Part shown: positions 1 to 7,953 of the stretch, piece by piece
How the letters are laid out: each line of letters begins with the position of its first letter
How positions within the stretch are numbered: position 1 is the first letter of the stretch
Origin: Rossellomorea marisflavi
GTDB taxonomy: Bacteria > Bacillota > Bacilli > Bacillales > Bacillaceae_B
Reading direction: 5' to 3'
NCBI RefSeq assembly: GCF_001274775.1
Contig: NZ_LGUE01000008.1
Coordinates: 187,941 to 251,940, forward strand
DNA length: 64,000 nucleotides
The notes under the pieces: generated by a model
What the model was told of the DNA's origin: nothing
The model's database searches: none
Seen by the model: only the letters and a program-made list of their open reading frames with translations
Position numbers and translations under genes: made by a program

Positions 1-1108
1 GGCTGAGGAACGGCGGCAGGTCGCTCAGCTGCGGATTGACGAGTCGCTCGATCCTCCGCTCGGAGATATTGGCAAGCTCAGCAACAGCGATCTTCATGAA
101 GTCCATGGCAAAGGCGATTGGCTGACCGTGGAAGTTTCCTCCCGAGATGATCTTCTCCCCGTCTTCAAAGATCAAGGGATTATCCGTTGCCGCGTTCATT
201 TCGATCTCGAGCTTTTCCTTCACATAGTCGAGGGCCTGCCACGAAGCTCCGTGCACCTGGGGGATGCAGCGGAGGGAATAAGCATCCTGGACCCTGAGCT
301 CACCCTGCCTCGTCGTCAGTCTGCTGCCCTGGAGATAGCTCCGGATCCGCGAGGCCGTGTCGACCTGCTGCGTGTAGCCCCTGGCCAGATGCACATCTTC
401 ATCGAAGGCATCGGTAATCCCCCTCAGCCCTTCCATCGTGAGGCTTGCGATCAGCTCGCTCTGATGGGCGAGTTCTTCTGCTTCCAGATAACCGATGACC
501 CCCATGGCCGTCATGGCCTGTGTTCCGTTGATCAAGGCAAGGCCCTCTTTGGCCTGGAGCTGGATCGGGAAGATGTTTTCCTTTGAAAGGACGGTCAGGG
601 TGTCGTGGATCCCGCCGCGGTAGTGCACCTGCCCTTCTCCCATGAGGGCGAGGGCGAGATGGGAAAGGGGGGCAAGATCTCCGCTTGCACCGAGTGATCC
701 TTGCTGTGGAACGACGGGATGGATTTCCTTATTGAGGAACTCCACCAATCGCTCAACGATGACGGGCCGCACGCCCGAATATCCTTTCAGCAGGGCATTC
801 GCCCTCAAGAGGAGCATCGCCCTCGAGACGTTTTCAGGGAACGGATCCCCTACCCCGCATGCGTGGGAGTGGATGAGGTTCAGCTGGAGCTCTTCCACAT
901 CCTCGGGATCGATGAGCACATCGCTGAATTTTCCGAATCCTGTATTGATACCGTAGACGACCCGCTTTTCTTTCACGATCCGCTCAACCGCTTCCCGGCT
1001 CTTCTTTACCCTGTCCATGCTTTCCTGCGATAGGGTGACGAACACCTTCTCATCGATCACCTGCTTTGCCTGAGCCAACGTCAGGGAGCAACCTGTCAAT
1101 TCCACCAT
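1..1108 (-). CDS. hutH: Histidine ammonia-lyase, 3' end cut by window edge
   Basis: First enzyme of histidine degradation: deaminates L-histidine to urocanate and ammonia in the cytoplasm. Reading leftwards, the protein begins [10 protein letters not shown] and contains [12 protein letters not shown] near residue 53 and the MIO-forming loop [17 protein letters not shown] near 138-154, whose Ala-Ser-Gly cyclises into the electrophilic cofactor. The visible part ends inside the [11 protein letters not shown]...[12 protein letters not shown] region, so about 370 of roughly 505 codons are present. Two ATGs overlap (1111 and 1108); GAGGTGAT upstream is better spaced for 1108. It lies 110 bases downstream of hutP behind a regulated terminator, the B. 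subtilis hut arrangement; hutU/I/G would lie beyond the left edge. Confidence 0.96.
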   Translation of the reverse strand, partial: MVELTGCSLTLAQAKQVIDEKVFVTLSQESMDRVKKSREAVERIVKEKRVVYGINTGFGKFSDVLIDPEDVEELQLNLIHSHACGVGDPFPENVSRAMLLLRANALLKGYSGVRPVIVERLVEFLNKEIHPVVPQQGSLGASGDLAPLSHLALALMGEGQVHYRGGIHDTLTVLSKENIFPIQLQAKEGLALINGTQAMTAMGVIGYLEAEELAHQSELIASLTMEGLRGITDAFDEDVHLARGYTQQVDTASRIRSYLQGSRLTTRQGELRVQDAYSLRCIPQVHGASWQALDYVKEKLEIEMNAATDNPLIFEDGEKIISGGNFHGQPIAFAMDFMKIAVAELANISERRIERLVNPQLSDLPPFLS

Positions 1109-1142
1109 CATGATCACCTCGTTATAATTGTTTGTCCACATG

Positions 1143-1194
1143 AAAAGGAGGCTCGGTCAAAGACAGAATCCTGTCCTTGACCGAGCCTCCTTTT
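1143..1194 (-). terminator. HutP-controlled hairpin terminator between hutP and hutH
   Basis: A stem of about 23 bp with one mismatch (arms 1143-1165 and 1172-1194, containing GGAGGCTCGGTCAA) around a 6-base loop, followed on the minus strand by a short T run. In B. subtilis this position holds the terminator that HutP plus L-histidine overcomes. The hairpin is seen directly; its regulation is inferred from hutP and from the adjacent NAG triplets. Confidence 0.85.
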
Positions 1195-1213
1195 GACTGA
1201 TTTCTATAGGCTC
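1190..1213 (-). promoter_or_regulatory. Putative HutP-binding site: four NAG triplets at 7-nt spacing
   Basis: Just after the hutP stop codon the transcript reads GAG, UAG, CAG, AAG at 1213-1211, 1206-1204, 1199-1197 and 1192-1190, each separated by exactly four bases. HutP is known to bind NAG (best UAG) triplets separated by four nucleotides. The last triplet overlaps the base of the terminator stem, as expected if protein binding prevents hairpin formation. Confidence 0.75.
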
Positions 1214-1217
1214 TTAT

Positions 1218-1664
1218 TCAAATATGATTGATTCCGAGACCGATCGTCTCATGTTCAAGTCCCTTCACCGGGGCACCAATGGTCCCGTAGAGAGCGACGG
1301 CGATCCACTCGCCTTCCTCTTCCTGGGCATACGGCGTTCCCCTTACGACCGAAAAGCTCAGCCCCACTGTCCTGAGGATCTCTCCCAGCTGGGTGTGGCC
1401 CCTGGTGACGCCCGTGAGTGCTTCCATGATGGCATGGTAAAGAGCGTGCATCTCGCGGTACAGGTCTTCTCGGACGATATCACTCCGCTTTGCAGCGGTC
1501 TCGATGGCCGCGACGATCTTCTGGCTGTCCATTGATCCGATCCTGCCGGTACAGTAGCTCCAGTTCAGTTCGTTGAAATGGCGATTCCAATCCTCTTCAG
1601 ACCTCTCGGTGAGGAGAAGGAGCATGGCACTCTTGCCGATCCGGGTATTCCCTGCTGTTTTCAT
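1218..1664 (-). CDS. hutP: HutP, histidine-responsive antiterminator
   Basis: RNA-binding antiterminator of the hut operon that uses L-histidine and a divalent metal as coligands. The 148-residue protein starts [14 protein letters not shown] and carries the family core [34 protein letters not shown] (the two histidines that bind metal and ligand) and the C-terminal [16 protein letters not shown]. An upstream in-frame ATG at 1742 would overlap the promoter; the start at 1664 has AAGGTGATG six bases upstream and gives the B. subtilis HutP length. It is followed by evenly spaced NAG triplets, a terminator and hutH, so it is the leader gene of the operon. Confidence 0.96.
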   Translation of the reverse strand: MKTAGNTRIGKSAMLLLLTERSEEDWNRHFNELNWSYCTGRIGSMDSQKIVAAIETAAKRSDIVREDLYREMHALYHAIMEALTGVTRGHTQLGEILRTVGLSFSVVRGTPYAQEEEGEWIAVALYGTIGAPVKGLEHETIGLGINHI

Positions 1665-1713
1665 GGAGTCATCACCTTGAGAGAAAATTCTAAACATACT
1701 AATAACTATCTTC

Positions 1714-1742
1714 ATTGTATGTAGGATATCGGCCTGGGTCAA
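1714..1742 (-). promoter_or_regulatory. Sigma-A promoter of hutP
   Basis: Minus strand -35 TTGACC (1742-1737) and -10 TACAAT (1719-1714) separated by 17 bp, about 50 bases upstream of the hutP start. Both hexamers match consensus at 5 of 6 positions. Confidence 0.75.
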
Positions 1743-1799
1743 CGGAAATCATCGGGATTTTAGAAACTTAGAGAGGTAGTTCGGTAGCGGAGTAAAGCC

Positions 1800-2273
1800 T
1801 TATTCCCCTACGCTTTTGCCTCTTTTATACACATTGGGCTTCCATTGGAAGGTGACCGTTCTGGCATCGGTCTTCAAACTGAAGAATGAGAGTATATCAC
1901 TTTTCATCTCGTCATCGAGGGGTTCTTCATGCGGGTGGGAAGGCAGGATATTCAACCGTGTCATCGTATGCGTTTTCTCCACGATAAGCTTGCACGTGAT
2001 GATCGTGTTTGCGTCGATATCCACACATTTGAATGACAGGGAGCTTCCTTCAGCGATCGGGAGGGCATACAGGGTGCAGCCCATCGTTTCCATCACGAAG
2101 TTTGAGTATAGGATCCCTTTAAGAGGATGTGAAAATCCGGGAGGCCTGCAGATGGAGACAATCCCTTCTTTGTAGTGCTTTCCTTCAAAGAGGAGCAGGT
2201 GCTTATTTTTCCAATCGGCTTTGCGTCTCGTCAGGTCATACTCTTCGAAAACAATCAGATATTCTCTTGCCAT
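1800..2273 (-). CDS. Hypothetical protein, 157 residues
   Basis: I do not recognise the family. The start ATG has a strong AAAGGAGG seven bases upstream, so it is very likely translated. The protein (MAREYLIVFEEYDLTRR...) is hydrophilic, without a signal peptide or membrane helix, and reads like a compact mixed alpha/beta cytoplasmic protein with a basic C-terminus (KPNVYKRGKSVGE). It follows no obvious operon partner: hutP starts about 135 bases downstream under its own promoter, and about 460 bases of repeat-bearing non-coding DNA lie upstream. Confidence 0.75.
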   Translation of the reverse strand: MAREYLIVFEEYDLTRRKADWKNKHLLLFEGKHYKEGIVSICRPPGFSHPLKGILYSNFVMETMGCTLYALPIAEGSSLSFKCVDIDANTIITCKLIVEKTHTMTRLNILPSHPHEEPLDDEMKSDILSFFSLKTDARTVTFQWKPNVYKRGKSVGE

Positions 2274-2445
2274 TGTATCCTCCTTTATAACTAGTAATAT
2301 TTTACTACTTTTGGTTTATTCTACATATTATGAGTTTTTTCCTCCTTCTTTTACAAACATACTAGTATTTTTTTACTTTATAATGCTATTTTTGCCGCCG
2401 AATATGAAAAATGGTGTTCGAATAAAACAAAAAGGGGACCCTATC

Positions 2446-2690
2446 ATGACGAACATGATCCGTATAGATTCTTTATACCACTCATGAGTTCCGTGCAAGA
2501 CTCCGCTTTTCGCGGCTCCGCAAGCCTGTGGGATCTCAAATTAACTACTCTTCATGAAGGAACCTCCATCTTGCACTCCAATCAACCGCTGGACATGATG
2601 AAATCGTAGTGTTCATGAACAAATGGAAAACCCGAATTCTTTGCCTCATCGCAGGCAATTGAATCCGGGTTTTCCCATCAAACACGTTTG
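2446..2690 (-). repeat. Dispersed intergenic repeat, copy 1 (pair of 15135-15375)
   Basis: Read on the minus strand it holds, in order, a hairpin with GAATTCGGGTTTTCC arms (2625-2675), the block CCAGCGGTTGATTGGAG, TGCAAGA, a divergent middle, GTCTTGCACGGAA and CTATACGGATCATGTTCG. The same blocks in the same order occur on the plus strand at 15135-15375. TGCAAGA and TCTTGCA form inverted arms around the variable middle. Confidence 0.8.
2625..2675 (-). terminator. Hairpin downstream of the PIG-L gene
   Basis: Arms GGAAAACCCGAATTC and GAATCCGGGTTTTCC (one mismatch) with an inner GCCT/AGGC stem. It lacks a long T run, so termination efficiency is uncertain; it also forms part of the dispersed repeat. 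Confidence 0.55.
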
Positions 2691-2734
2691 TCTCAGCCCC
2701 ATTTTGTCACGTGGACCTTAGTCAGATCCTCCGA

Positions 2735-5224
2735 TCAATCTCCTTGACCATAGCTCAGGAGATTGGTAAAGATGCGGTAGCCTCCGGGAACCTGACCTTG
2801 TATCTGACGATAGAAGACCAGATTGGTATAAAGATAGGTACCTTCTCCGTAAGGCGCCATGAGGATCCCTCCATCAAATGATTCTTCCCCTGGATCATTC
2901 ATGCGGACGAACGTTTCATAACGGCTATCCCAATCCATCGGGTAGTAGAGACCCCTTTCCTGTACCCAGTTGTCCCAGTCGTTCTCAGAAAGGGCATTCG
3001 GATAGGAGAAGAGGCTGGATTCAGGCTTAAGGATCTCGACGTCTGCATTTTCATCCGTCACCCTCCAGCGAATGGACGGATTGCCGATCGTGAGGGGATA
3101 AGGTGCCGTTGTGGCCGCGTCCCATCTATCATTCGGTTTATGATACTGAACGACAAGATGTCCCCCCTCCTCCACGTACGCCTTCAGCCGGTCGTTATTC
3201 TCATTGAGTGCATCACGGGAGAGATAAGCCCTGATCCCCGTAACGATCGTATCGAATTCGGATAGATCGCCGGAAGCTAGATCCTTATCAGTCAATCTCG
3301 TTATATCCATTCCGACATTGGACAGGTAGTCAGCCACCTGATCGAATCCGCTTTCGATATACCCTACCTTCATGCCTTCAGGGGTCAGGAGCTCGAACGA
3401 AACCCCATTGATTCCTGCATCATACTGGTAGTAAAACGTACCGATGTGACTGTAGGTGATTTCCTGGACAGTGGTTCCGAACGTTTTCCCGTCGACGTTT
3501 GCATGTGCCTCTACCTTGAAATCTCCTTCTTCGATCTCTGCAGGAGGGTGAAGGACAAAGTCGGCTGATTTTTTCTCTTTATGATCCTTAAAATGTATGT
3601 CTACTGATGAAGGCGTGACGGTCCAGCCTTCAGGGACGTCTAAGGATACCGCGGCAGTTGATTTTCCTTGCTTGTAGTTGGTCACTTCGACACTGACCGG
3701 CACGTCTGTCTTCACATCCGCCGTGTTCACGACAAGGTCTTCCGGGCTCATGGTGAGACCGACATCGGGAAGGACGGCGATGGTCCCGTTCAATTCCTCT
3801 TTCTTCACCGTTTCCACTGAACCGGAACGGAATGTGACCAATGCCTGAATGACCGGCTCTTCGTATGGATGGTATGTTTCCGCATCTTCAGGCACATCCA
3901 CTTTGAAGGTGAACGTTCGTTCTTCACCCGGTTTCAGGTTCTTTTTCTTTGTTTTTTTGGAGAAGTGAAAAGGGGTATCCAGAGTGACGTCTGCATTCTT
4001 CAGAACATGCTTGCCGTCGTTTTTCAAGTTCACTTCCACTTTCACTTGCTGCCCGCCTGTCAGCACGTTAGATTCCGACGTTGCCTGAACGTCAAGGTCA
4101 GAAGACAAGTAGCTTACATTCATGAGCTGTTCTTCCTTCAGGGACAGCTTATGGAGGAGGTCTTCCTTCAACCCTGAATCCAGCTTGGCCTTCCTTGTCA
4201 TCTTGGTTGCCTTTTCTACGAGCTTCAAGGATTTCTGAGCCTCCCGGAATGCTTCAGAACGATCAGGATAGCTGGAAATCGTCCGTTCGAGCTGGCCTTG
4301 GAGCTTTTGATACTGCTTCACGAGAGATTTTTCTTTCTTTGGAAGCTCCGCTGCCCATTCGTTGAATTCATAAGGAATCCCTTTAAAGAGCTGATCCTTC
4401 CCTGAGGATGCATCACGGGATTTCACCAGTTCAAGGTGCACCTGTCTTGGGGCCACTGGGATCTCGCTACCCATTCCCTGGCTTTTATGGAGGAAACGGG
4501 ATTCTTCTCCGATTTGAGGATATGATTTCCCGTAGATGTCATCGAGCATGCCGATTTCAATCGATGATGTGGCGCTCTCTTTTGATTCTGCTGGTAAGTA
4601 TAGTTTTTTGATTTTCCAAGGGGACAGACCTTCTTCAAGGTGTTCTGGGTAAACGTTCGGATCAGCTGCATCCTCAAATGCGCGCTGGGTCAGGATTGAT
4701 ATCGCCCGATGATGCCCATGCTGAGAATCGACATCACGGAAAGACGGCATCACGATATCAGGCTGATAGGTACGGATGAAGCGGATCAACCGCTCGTAGG
4801 TAAGGTCTTCCCCCCATTTGGAGAGGGTTTCGTCTGGAGTCTTCGAAAATCCGAAGTCATAGATGGGATCAGAGGTGGTTTCACTGAGGTGGTATGCTTT
4901 TACGCCTGTCACTTTTGCTGCTTCAATCATTTCCCTCGAACGGATGATGCCAAGGGCATTGTCGAGCTCTTGACCGATTTCATTTTGGCCGCCTTCACCC
5001 CGGTTGGCAATGAGGCTGGATGTCTTCACGCCCAGACCCCTGGAGAGATAGGCGAGGAAATCACTCCGTTCATCGTCGGGATGCGCTCCCGTATTCAGGA
5101 AGGTCACAGTGGTCTCAAGTGGTTTGAGGGCACTCCAAAGGTCTGGATCCTCATTTTCGCGGGCCAAAGGATTCATCGGAAGGACGAGTAAGAAGGCGAT
5201 CAGGAGGCAAATCAGTTTCTTCAT
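2735..5224 (-). CDS. Secreted PIG-L (LmbE-like) family deacetylase, multidomain
   Basis: Probable zinc-dependent N-acetyl-sugar deacetylase acting outside the cell. The 829-residue protein has a Sec signal peptide (MKKLICLLIAFLLVLPM), then a PIG-L domain with the metal motif AHPDDE at residues 47-52, NRGEGGQNE, and HGHHRA near 170 supplying the third ligand. Two Ig-like (NEW3-type) segments follow at about 380-490 and 500-600, then a glutamine-amidotransferase-like segment (about 610-829). B. subtilis BshB-type proteins are only about 220 residues. The ATG at 5224 is preferred to that at 5230 because GAGAGGAG is then seven bases upstream. It stands alone, divergent from the ROK operon. Its substrate, perhaps an acetylated wall or exopolysaccharide sugar, is unknown. 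Confidence 0.85.
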   Translation of the reverse strand: MKKLICLLIAFLLVLPMNPLARENEDPDLWSALKPLETTVTFLNTGAHPDDERSDFLAYLSRGLGVKTSSLIANRGEGGQNEIGQELDNALGIIRSREMIEAAKVTGVKAYHLSETTSDPIYDFGFSKTPDETLSKWGEDLTYERLIRFIRTYQPDIVMPSFRDVDSQHGHHRAISILTQRAFEDAADPNVYPEHLEEGLSPWKIKKLYLPAESKESATSSIEIGMLDDIYGKSYPQIGEESRFLHKSQGMGSEIPVAPRQVHLELVKSRDASSGKDQLFKGIPYEFNEWAAELPKKEKSLVKQYQKLQGQLERTISSYPDRSEAFREAQKSLKLVEKATKMTRKAKLDSGLKEDLLHKLSLKEEQLMNVSYLSSDLDVQATSESNVLTGGQQVKVEVNLKNDGKHVLKNADVTLDTPFHFSKKTKKKNLKPGEERTFTFKVDVPEDAETYHPYEEPVIQALVTFRSGSVETVKKEELNGTIAVLPDVGLTMSPEDLVVNTADVKTDVPVSVEVTNYKQGKSTAAVSLDVPEGWTVTPSSVDIHFKDHKEKKSADFVLHPPAEIEEGDFKVEAHANVDGKTFGTTVQEITYSHIGTFYYQYDAGINGVSFELLTPEGMKVGYIESGFDQVADYLSNVGMDITRLTDKDLASGDLSEFDTIVTGIRAYLSRDALNENNDRLKAYVEEGGHLVVQYHKPNDRWDAATTAPYPLTIGNPSIRWRVTDENADVEILKPESSLFSYPNALSENDWDNWVQERGLYYPMDWDSRYETFVRMNDPGEESFDGGILMAPYGEGTYLYTNLVFYRQIQGQVPGGYRIFTNLLSYGQGD

Positions 5225-5381
5225 GTTCATGCTCCTCTCAAATTGGATTACCGTGTTCGAACTGCACCCCTCCTTGCGATTAGTTTGTTTATCTTTTTAA
5301 CGAACTGAAGGTCGTTTTTCCCGTTCTTTTCATTAGTAGCACAGGCATATATTTCCTGTAAATGGGTCATTGACCTGATAT

Positions 5382-5395
5382 ATAAAGCGCTTACA
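5382..5395. promoter_or_regulatory. cre-like site (CcpA)
   Basis: ATAAAGCGCTTACA matches the palindromic cre consensus TGAAAGCGCTTWCA at 12 of 14 positions, failing only at the first two. It sits between two divergent genes likely involved in carbohydrate or nutrient use. Function inferred. Confidence 0.45.
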
Positions 5396-5561
5396 TGTCA
5401 TAAGGAGGAAAAATTCGACAAAGTCGTTGCGGACCATACTCCATCCCAGTAGCTCGGTAAACAACTTTACGTGTTGATATGGCGGGGTTTTCAACGATTT
5501 CTATCCAATGGGTACAAAGTATGTTTTTTCGTCTGTTTATTCTGAATAATAAAAATATTAA

Positions 5562-5590
5562 TTGTAAGAAAAACGGAACTACTGTATATT
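5562..5590 (+). promoter_or_regulatory. Candidate promoter of the ROK-ABC-lyase operon
   Basis: -35 TTGTAA (5562-5567), 17-bp spacer, -10 TATATT (5585-5590). The dyad TTAGTTAG-GTTCA-CTAACAAA starts ten bases downstream, over the expected transcription start. Confidence 0.55.
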
Positions 5591-5599
5591 TTTAGTTGA

Positions 5600-5620
5600 T
5601 TAGTTAGGTTCACTAACAAA
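5600..5620. promoter_or_regulatory. Operator-like dyad ahead of the ROK gene
   Basis: TTAGTTAG and CTAACAAA are inverted (7 of 8 positions) around five bases. The half site resembles XylR/ROK operators of bacilli (TTAGTTTG type). Position just after the -10 suggests autorepression by the downstream ROK protein. Confidence 0.5.
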
Positions 5621-5639
5621 ATACGAAAGCCGTGATGCA

Positions 5640-6839
5640 ATGAATCAACGTGTGCAGCAGTCGAAAGTGATCAACAAAAAACGAGTATTGCACTGCATTC
5701 AGCAAGAATCCCCCATCTCCAGAGCCGATATCGCCGCAAAAATCCATCTCAGTAAACCGACCGTCTCCCTTCTCGTCGATGAGCTCCTTCAGGAAAACAA
5801 AGTGTATGAAAAGGGAATCGGACCGTCCTCTTCCCAGGGAGGAAGAAAGCCCATCCACTTATACTTCAACGAGCGGGCAGCCTACGTGATCGGGACAGAC
5901 ATCAGCGGCACGAAAGTCAAAACCATCCTCTCAGACCTTAATGGCACCATCCTCCACACCAAGAGCTTTTCTACCGCCAGCCACCTTAGAACCGGTTTAT
6001 TTGAACAACTATCGAGGGATGTCTCCTCCATGTTATCTGCTGAAGGAATCGATGTGACGAATGTCCTCGGCATGGGTATCGGCGTACCTGGAATCACGAA
6101 GAACGGAGTGGTCATCGATGCCCCTAGCCTCGACTGGGTCCGCTATCCCATCCAATCAGAAGCCGAGCGCCATTTCCCCTTCCCCGTTTACGTGGAAAAC
6201 GACGTGAATGTAGCTGTCCTGGGGGAACAGTGGATCGGAAATGCCCGGAATAAACGGCATGTGCTTTTCATCGCTGTGGGAACCGGGATCGGCAGCGGAA
6301 TCATCATCCATGACCGGTTGTACCGAGGGGGCGCCCACGCTTCAGGAGAAATGGGCTATATGGTGACGGACAGACGCGACTTCGAGGGTGACTTCCAGCC
6401 AATCTTCCATCGGTATGGCTATCTCGAGAGTGTGGCCGGAGGAAAGGCGATCGGGGCAACATTCACCCGTTCTGTCGTCCTCGACCCTGTCCATCCTGCA
6501 TACCAAGCCGCCATGACAGGTGAACTGTCCGGTGAACTGGCCTTTCGGTACGCCTCTGAAGGCGATGCCGTTGCCATGTCGATCGTGAATGATGCCATTA
6601 CGCAACTGGGGTACGGCATCATCAATGCTGCAAGTGTTTTGAATCCCGAGGTCATCATTTTAGGGGGTGGTGTCTTGAAATCGGCAGATTATATCTTGCC
6701 GAAGCTTGAGCGGATGGTCAATGAATATCTTCCCATTCCAATCGAGCTGAAAGTGTCTGAATTAGGGTCGAATGCAGGTGTGATCGGGGCCGTTTCTTTA
6801 TTCCTACGAGAGCATGAAGGCACGGGCCACTTATTATGA
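5640..6839 (+). CDS. ROK-family transcriptional regulator
   Basis: Probable ligand-responsive repressor of the operon it heads. Residues 1-75 form a winged helix-turn-helix (SRADIAAKIHLSKPTVSLLVDELL); the rest is an ROK sugar-kinase-like domain with the phosphate loop DISGTKVKTILSDLNG near 84, VENDVNVAVLGE near 185 and the GTGIGSGIIIHDRLYRGG loop. The cysteine-rich zinc motif usual in ROK proteins is missing: FHRYGYLESVAGG stands where CxCGxxGCxE is expected. The start ATG follows a weak ribosome site, while the GTG and ATG just upstream run into a stop. The lipoprotein gene begins 13 bases after its stop, so all five genes probably share a transcript. Confidence 0.88.
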   Translation: MNQRVQQSKVINKKRVLHCIQQESPISRADIAAKIHLSKPTVSLLVDELLQENKVYEKGIGPSSSQGGRKPIHLYFNERAAYVIGTDISGTKVKTILSDLNGTILHTKSFSTASHLRTGLFEQLSRDVSSMLSAEGIDVTNVLGMGIGVPGITKNGVVIDAPSLDWVRYPIQSEAERHFPFPVYVENDVNVAVLGEQWIGNARNKRHVLFIAVGTGIGSGIIIHDRLYRGGAHASGEMGYMVTDRRDFEGDFQPIFHRYGYLESVAGGKAIGATFTRSVVLDPVHPAYQAAMTGELSGELAFRYASEGDAVAMSIVNDAITQLGYGIINAASVLNPEVIILGGGVLKSADYILPKLERMVNEYLPIPIELKVSELGSNAGVIGAVSLFLREHEGTGHLL

Positions 6840-6852
6840 TCAGGGGGAATGA

Positions 6853-7938
6853 ATGATGGGATCAAAGAAGAAACAATCGGCTTTTGCGGTGTTATCAATG
6901 TCAGCGATGCTTGTCCTTTCCGCATGCGGCGGATCAGAAAAAGGTTCAGGAAGCGAAAATAAAGAGGGCAAGGACTTCGAGGATAAGATCGTCGTCTACT
7001 CACCTCACGGGAAAGATATCCTCTCGAAGTTCGAGCAGCAGTTCGAGGAAAAATACAACATCGACGTGGAATGGCTGGATATGGGCTCCCAGGAGATCCT
7101 TGACCGGGTACGCTCTGAAAAGAATAATCCTCAAGCCGATGTATGGTGGGGTGCCCCATCAACGAACTTCGACCAAGCCAAGGATGAAGGACTGTTGACA
7201 CCCTATGAACCGACATATGCAGACAGTTTGGCAGACGGCTTCCATGATCCAGACTGGAACTGGTCCGGCACAAGCCAGACGCCTGAAGTGATCATGTACA
7301 ACAGTAAGAAGGTCTCTGCTGATGAAGCACCGAAGGATTGGGATGAACTCCTTGATTCCAAATGGAAGGATGAAATCATCATCCGCTACCCGCTCGCCTC
7401 TGGAACCATGAGGACGATCTTCTCTGCCATGATCTATCGCGACTTCAAAGATTCCAACGATCCGGCCAAAGGCTATGAGTGGCTCGAGAAGCTGGATGCC
7501 AATACGAAGGAATACTCAGCCAACCCTGAAATGATGTACAACAAGGTGGCCAAAGGCGAAGGGACCATCTCCGTCTGGGCCATGCCGGATGTCGTCATGC
7601 TGAAGGAAAACAAAAATTACCCATTTGAATTCATCATTCCAGAAAGTGGGACACCTGTATTGACTGAAGGGATCGCCCTCGTCAAAGATGCTCCCCATCC
7701 GAAAGCAGCTGAAGCCTTCTATGAATTCGTCAACACACCGGAAGCCGCTAAGCTGTTGGCTGAAGAATTCTACCGTATCCCGACCCGGGACGACGTAGAA
7801 GGACTTCCTTCATGGATCACCGACACCGAAATCAAAAGCATGGATATCGATTGGAAGGTATTCCAGGAAAACAGCGATGAATGGATGAAGCATTGGGATG
7901 AAAACATTAAAAACGGGGACAAAGAAATCAAAGAATAG
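6853..7938 (+). CDS. ABC transporter substrate-binding lipoprotein
   Basis: Captures the transporter substrate on the outer face of the membrane. The 361-residue protein has a lipoprotein signal peptide with lipobox VLSAC (lipidated Cys25), then a periplasmic-binding fold of the Fe(III)/2-aminoethylphosphonate/polyamine type (IVVYSPHGKDILSKFEQQFEEKY..., NNPQADVWWG, SGTMRTIFSAMIY, EGIALVKDAPHPKAAEAFYEFV). Members of this group bind ferric iron, organophosphonates or other small anions; sequence alone does not settle the ligand. It is followed at 15 bases by its ATPase gene and then the permease and a lyase. Confidence 0.85.
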   Translation: MMGSKKKQSAFAVLSMSAMLVLSACGGSEKGSGSENKEGKDFEDKIVVYSPHGKDILSKFEQQFEEKYNIDVEWLDMGSQEILDRVRSEKNNPQADVWWGAPSTNFDQAKDEGLLTPYEPTYADSLADGFHDPDWNWSGTSQTPEVIMYNSKKVSADEAPKDWDELLDSKWKDEIIIRYPLASGTMRTIFSAMIYRDFKDSNDPAKGYEWLEKLDANTKEYSANPEMMYNKVAKGEGTISVWAMPDVVMLKENKNYPFEFIIPESGTPVLTEGIALVKDAPHPKAAEAFYEFVNTPEAAKLLAEEFYRIPTRDDVEGLPSWITDTEIKSMDIDWKVFQENSDEWMKHWDENIKNGDKEIKE

Positions 7939-7953
7939 GATGTGTAAGCGAAA

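Larger units (their letters stand above)
2274..2734. other. Intergenic region holding a repeat copy and a hairpin
   Basis: No gene is supported. An AT-rich stretch (2280-2440) lies upstream of the hypothetical gene and may carry its promoter, then the dispersed repeat listed at 2446-2690, then the hairpin 2625-2675 about 60 bases past the PIG-L gene stop. Confidence 0.6.
5225..5639. other. Divergent control region between PIG-L gene and ROK operon
   Basis: A 415-base AT-rich spacer without a supported gene. It carries a ROK/XylR-like half operator near the PIG-L start (TTAGTTTGTTT at 5280-5290, imperfect partner AACGAACTGA at 5299-5308), a cre-like palindrome (5382-5395), and the ROK promoter and operator (5562-5620). 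A Shine-Dalgarno-like AAGGAGG at 5402 has no usable start codon after it. Confidence 0.6.

Noticed and set aside
128-1033. Plus-strand open frames at the left edge
   Set aside because: They are shadows of hutH, which reads on the minus strand with all family motifs but runs off the window.
2205-2235. GACGCAAAGCC on the minus strand, as in the c-di-GMP-I aptamer core
   Set aside because: Lies inside the 157-residue coding region, with no GNRA stem, P1 or third stem around it; chance match.
5400-5450. AAGGAGG without an annotated gene
   Set aside because: No ATG/GTG/TTG at suitable distance opens a frame of useful length.
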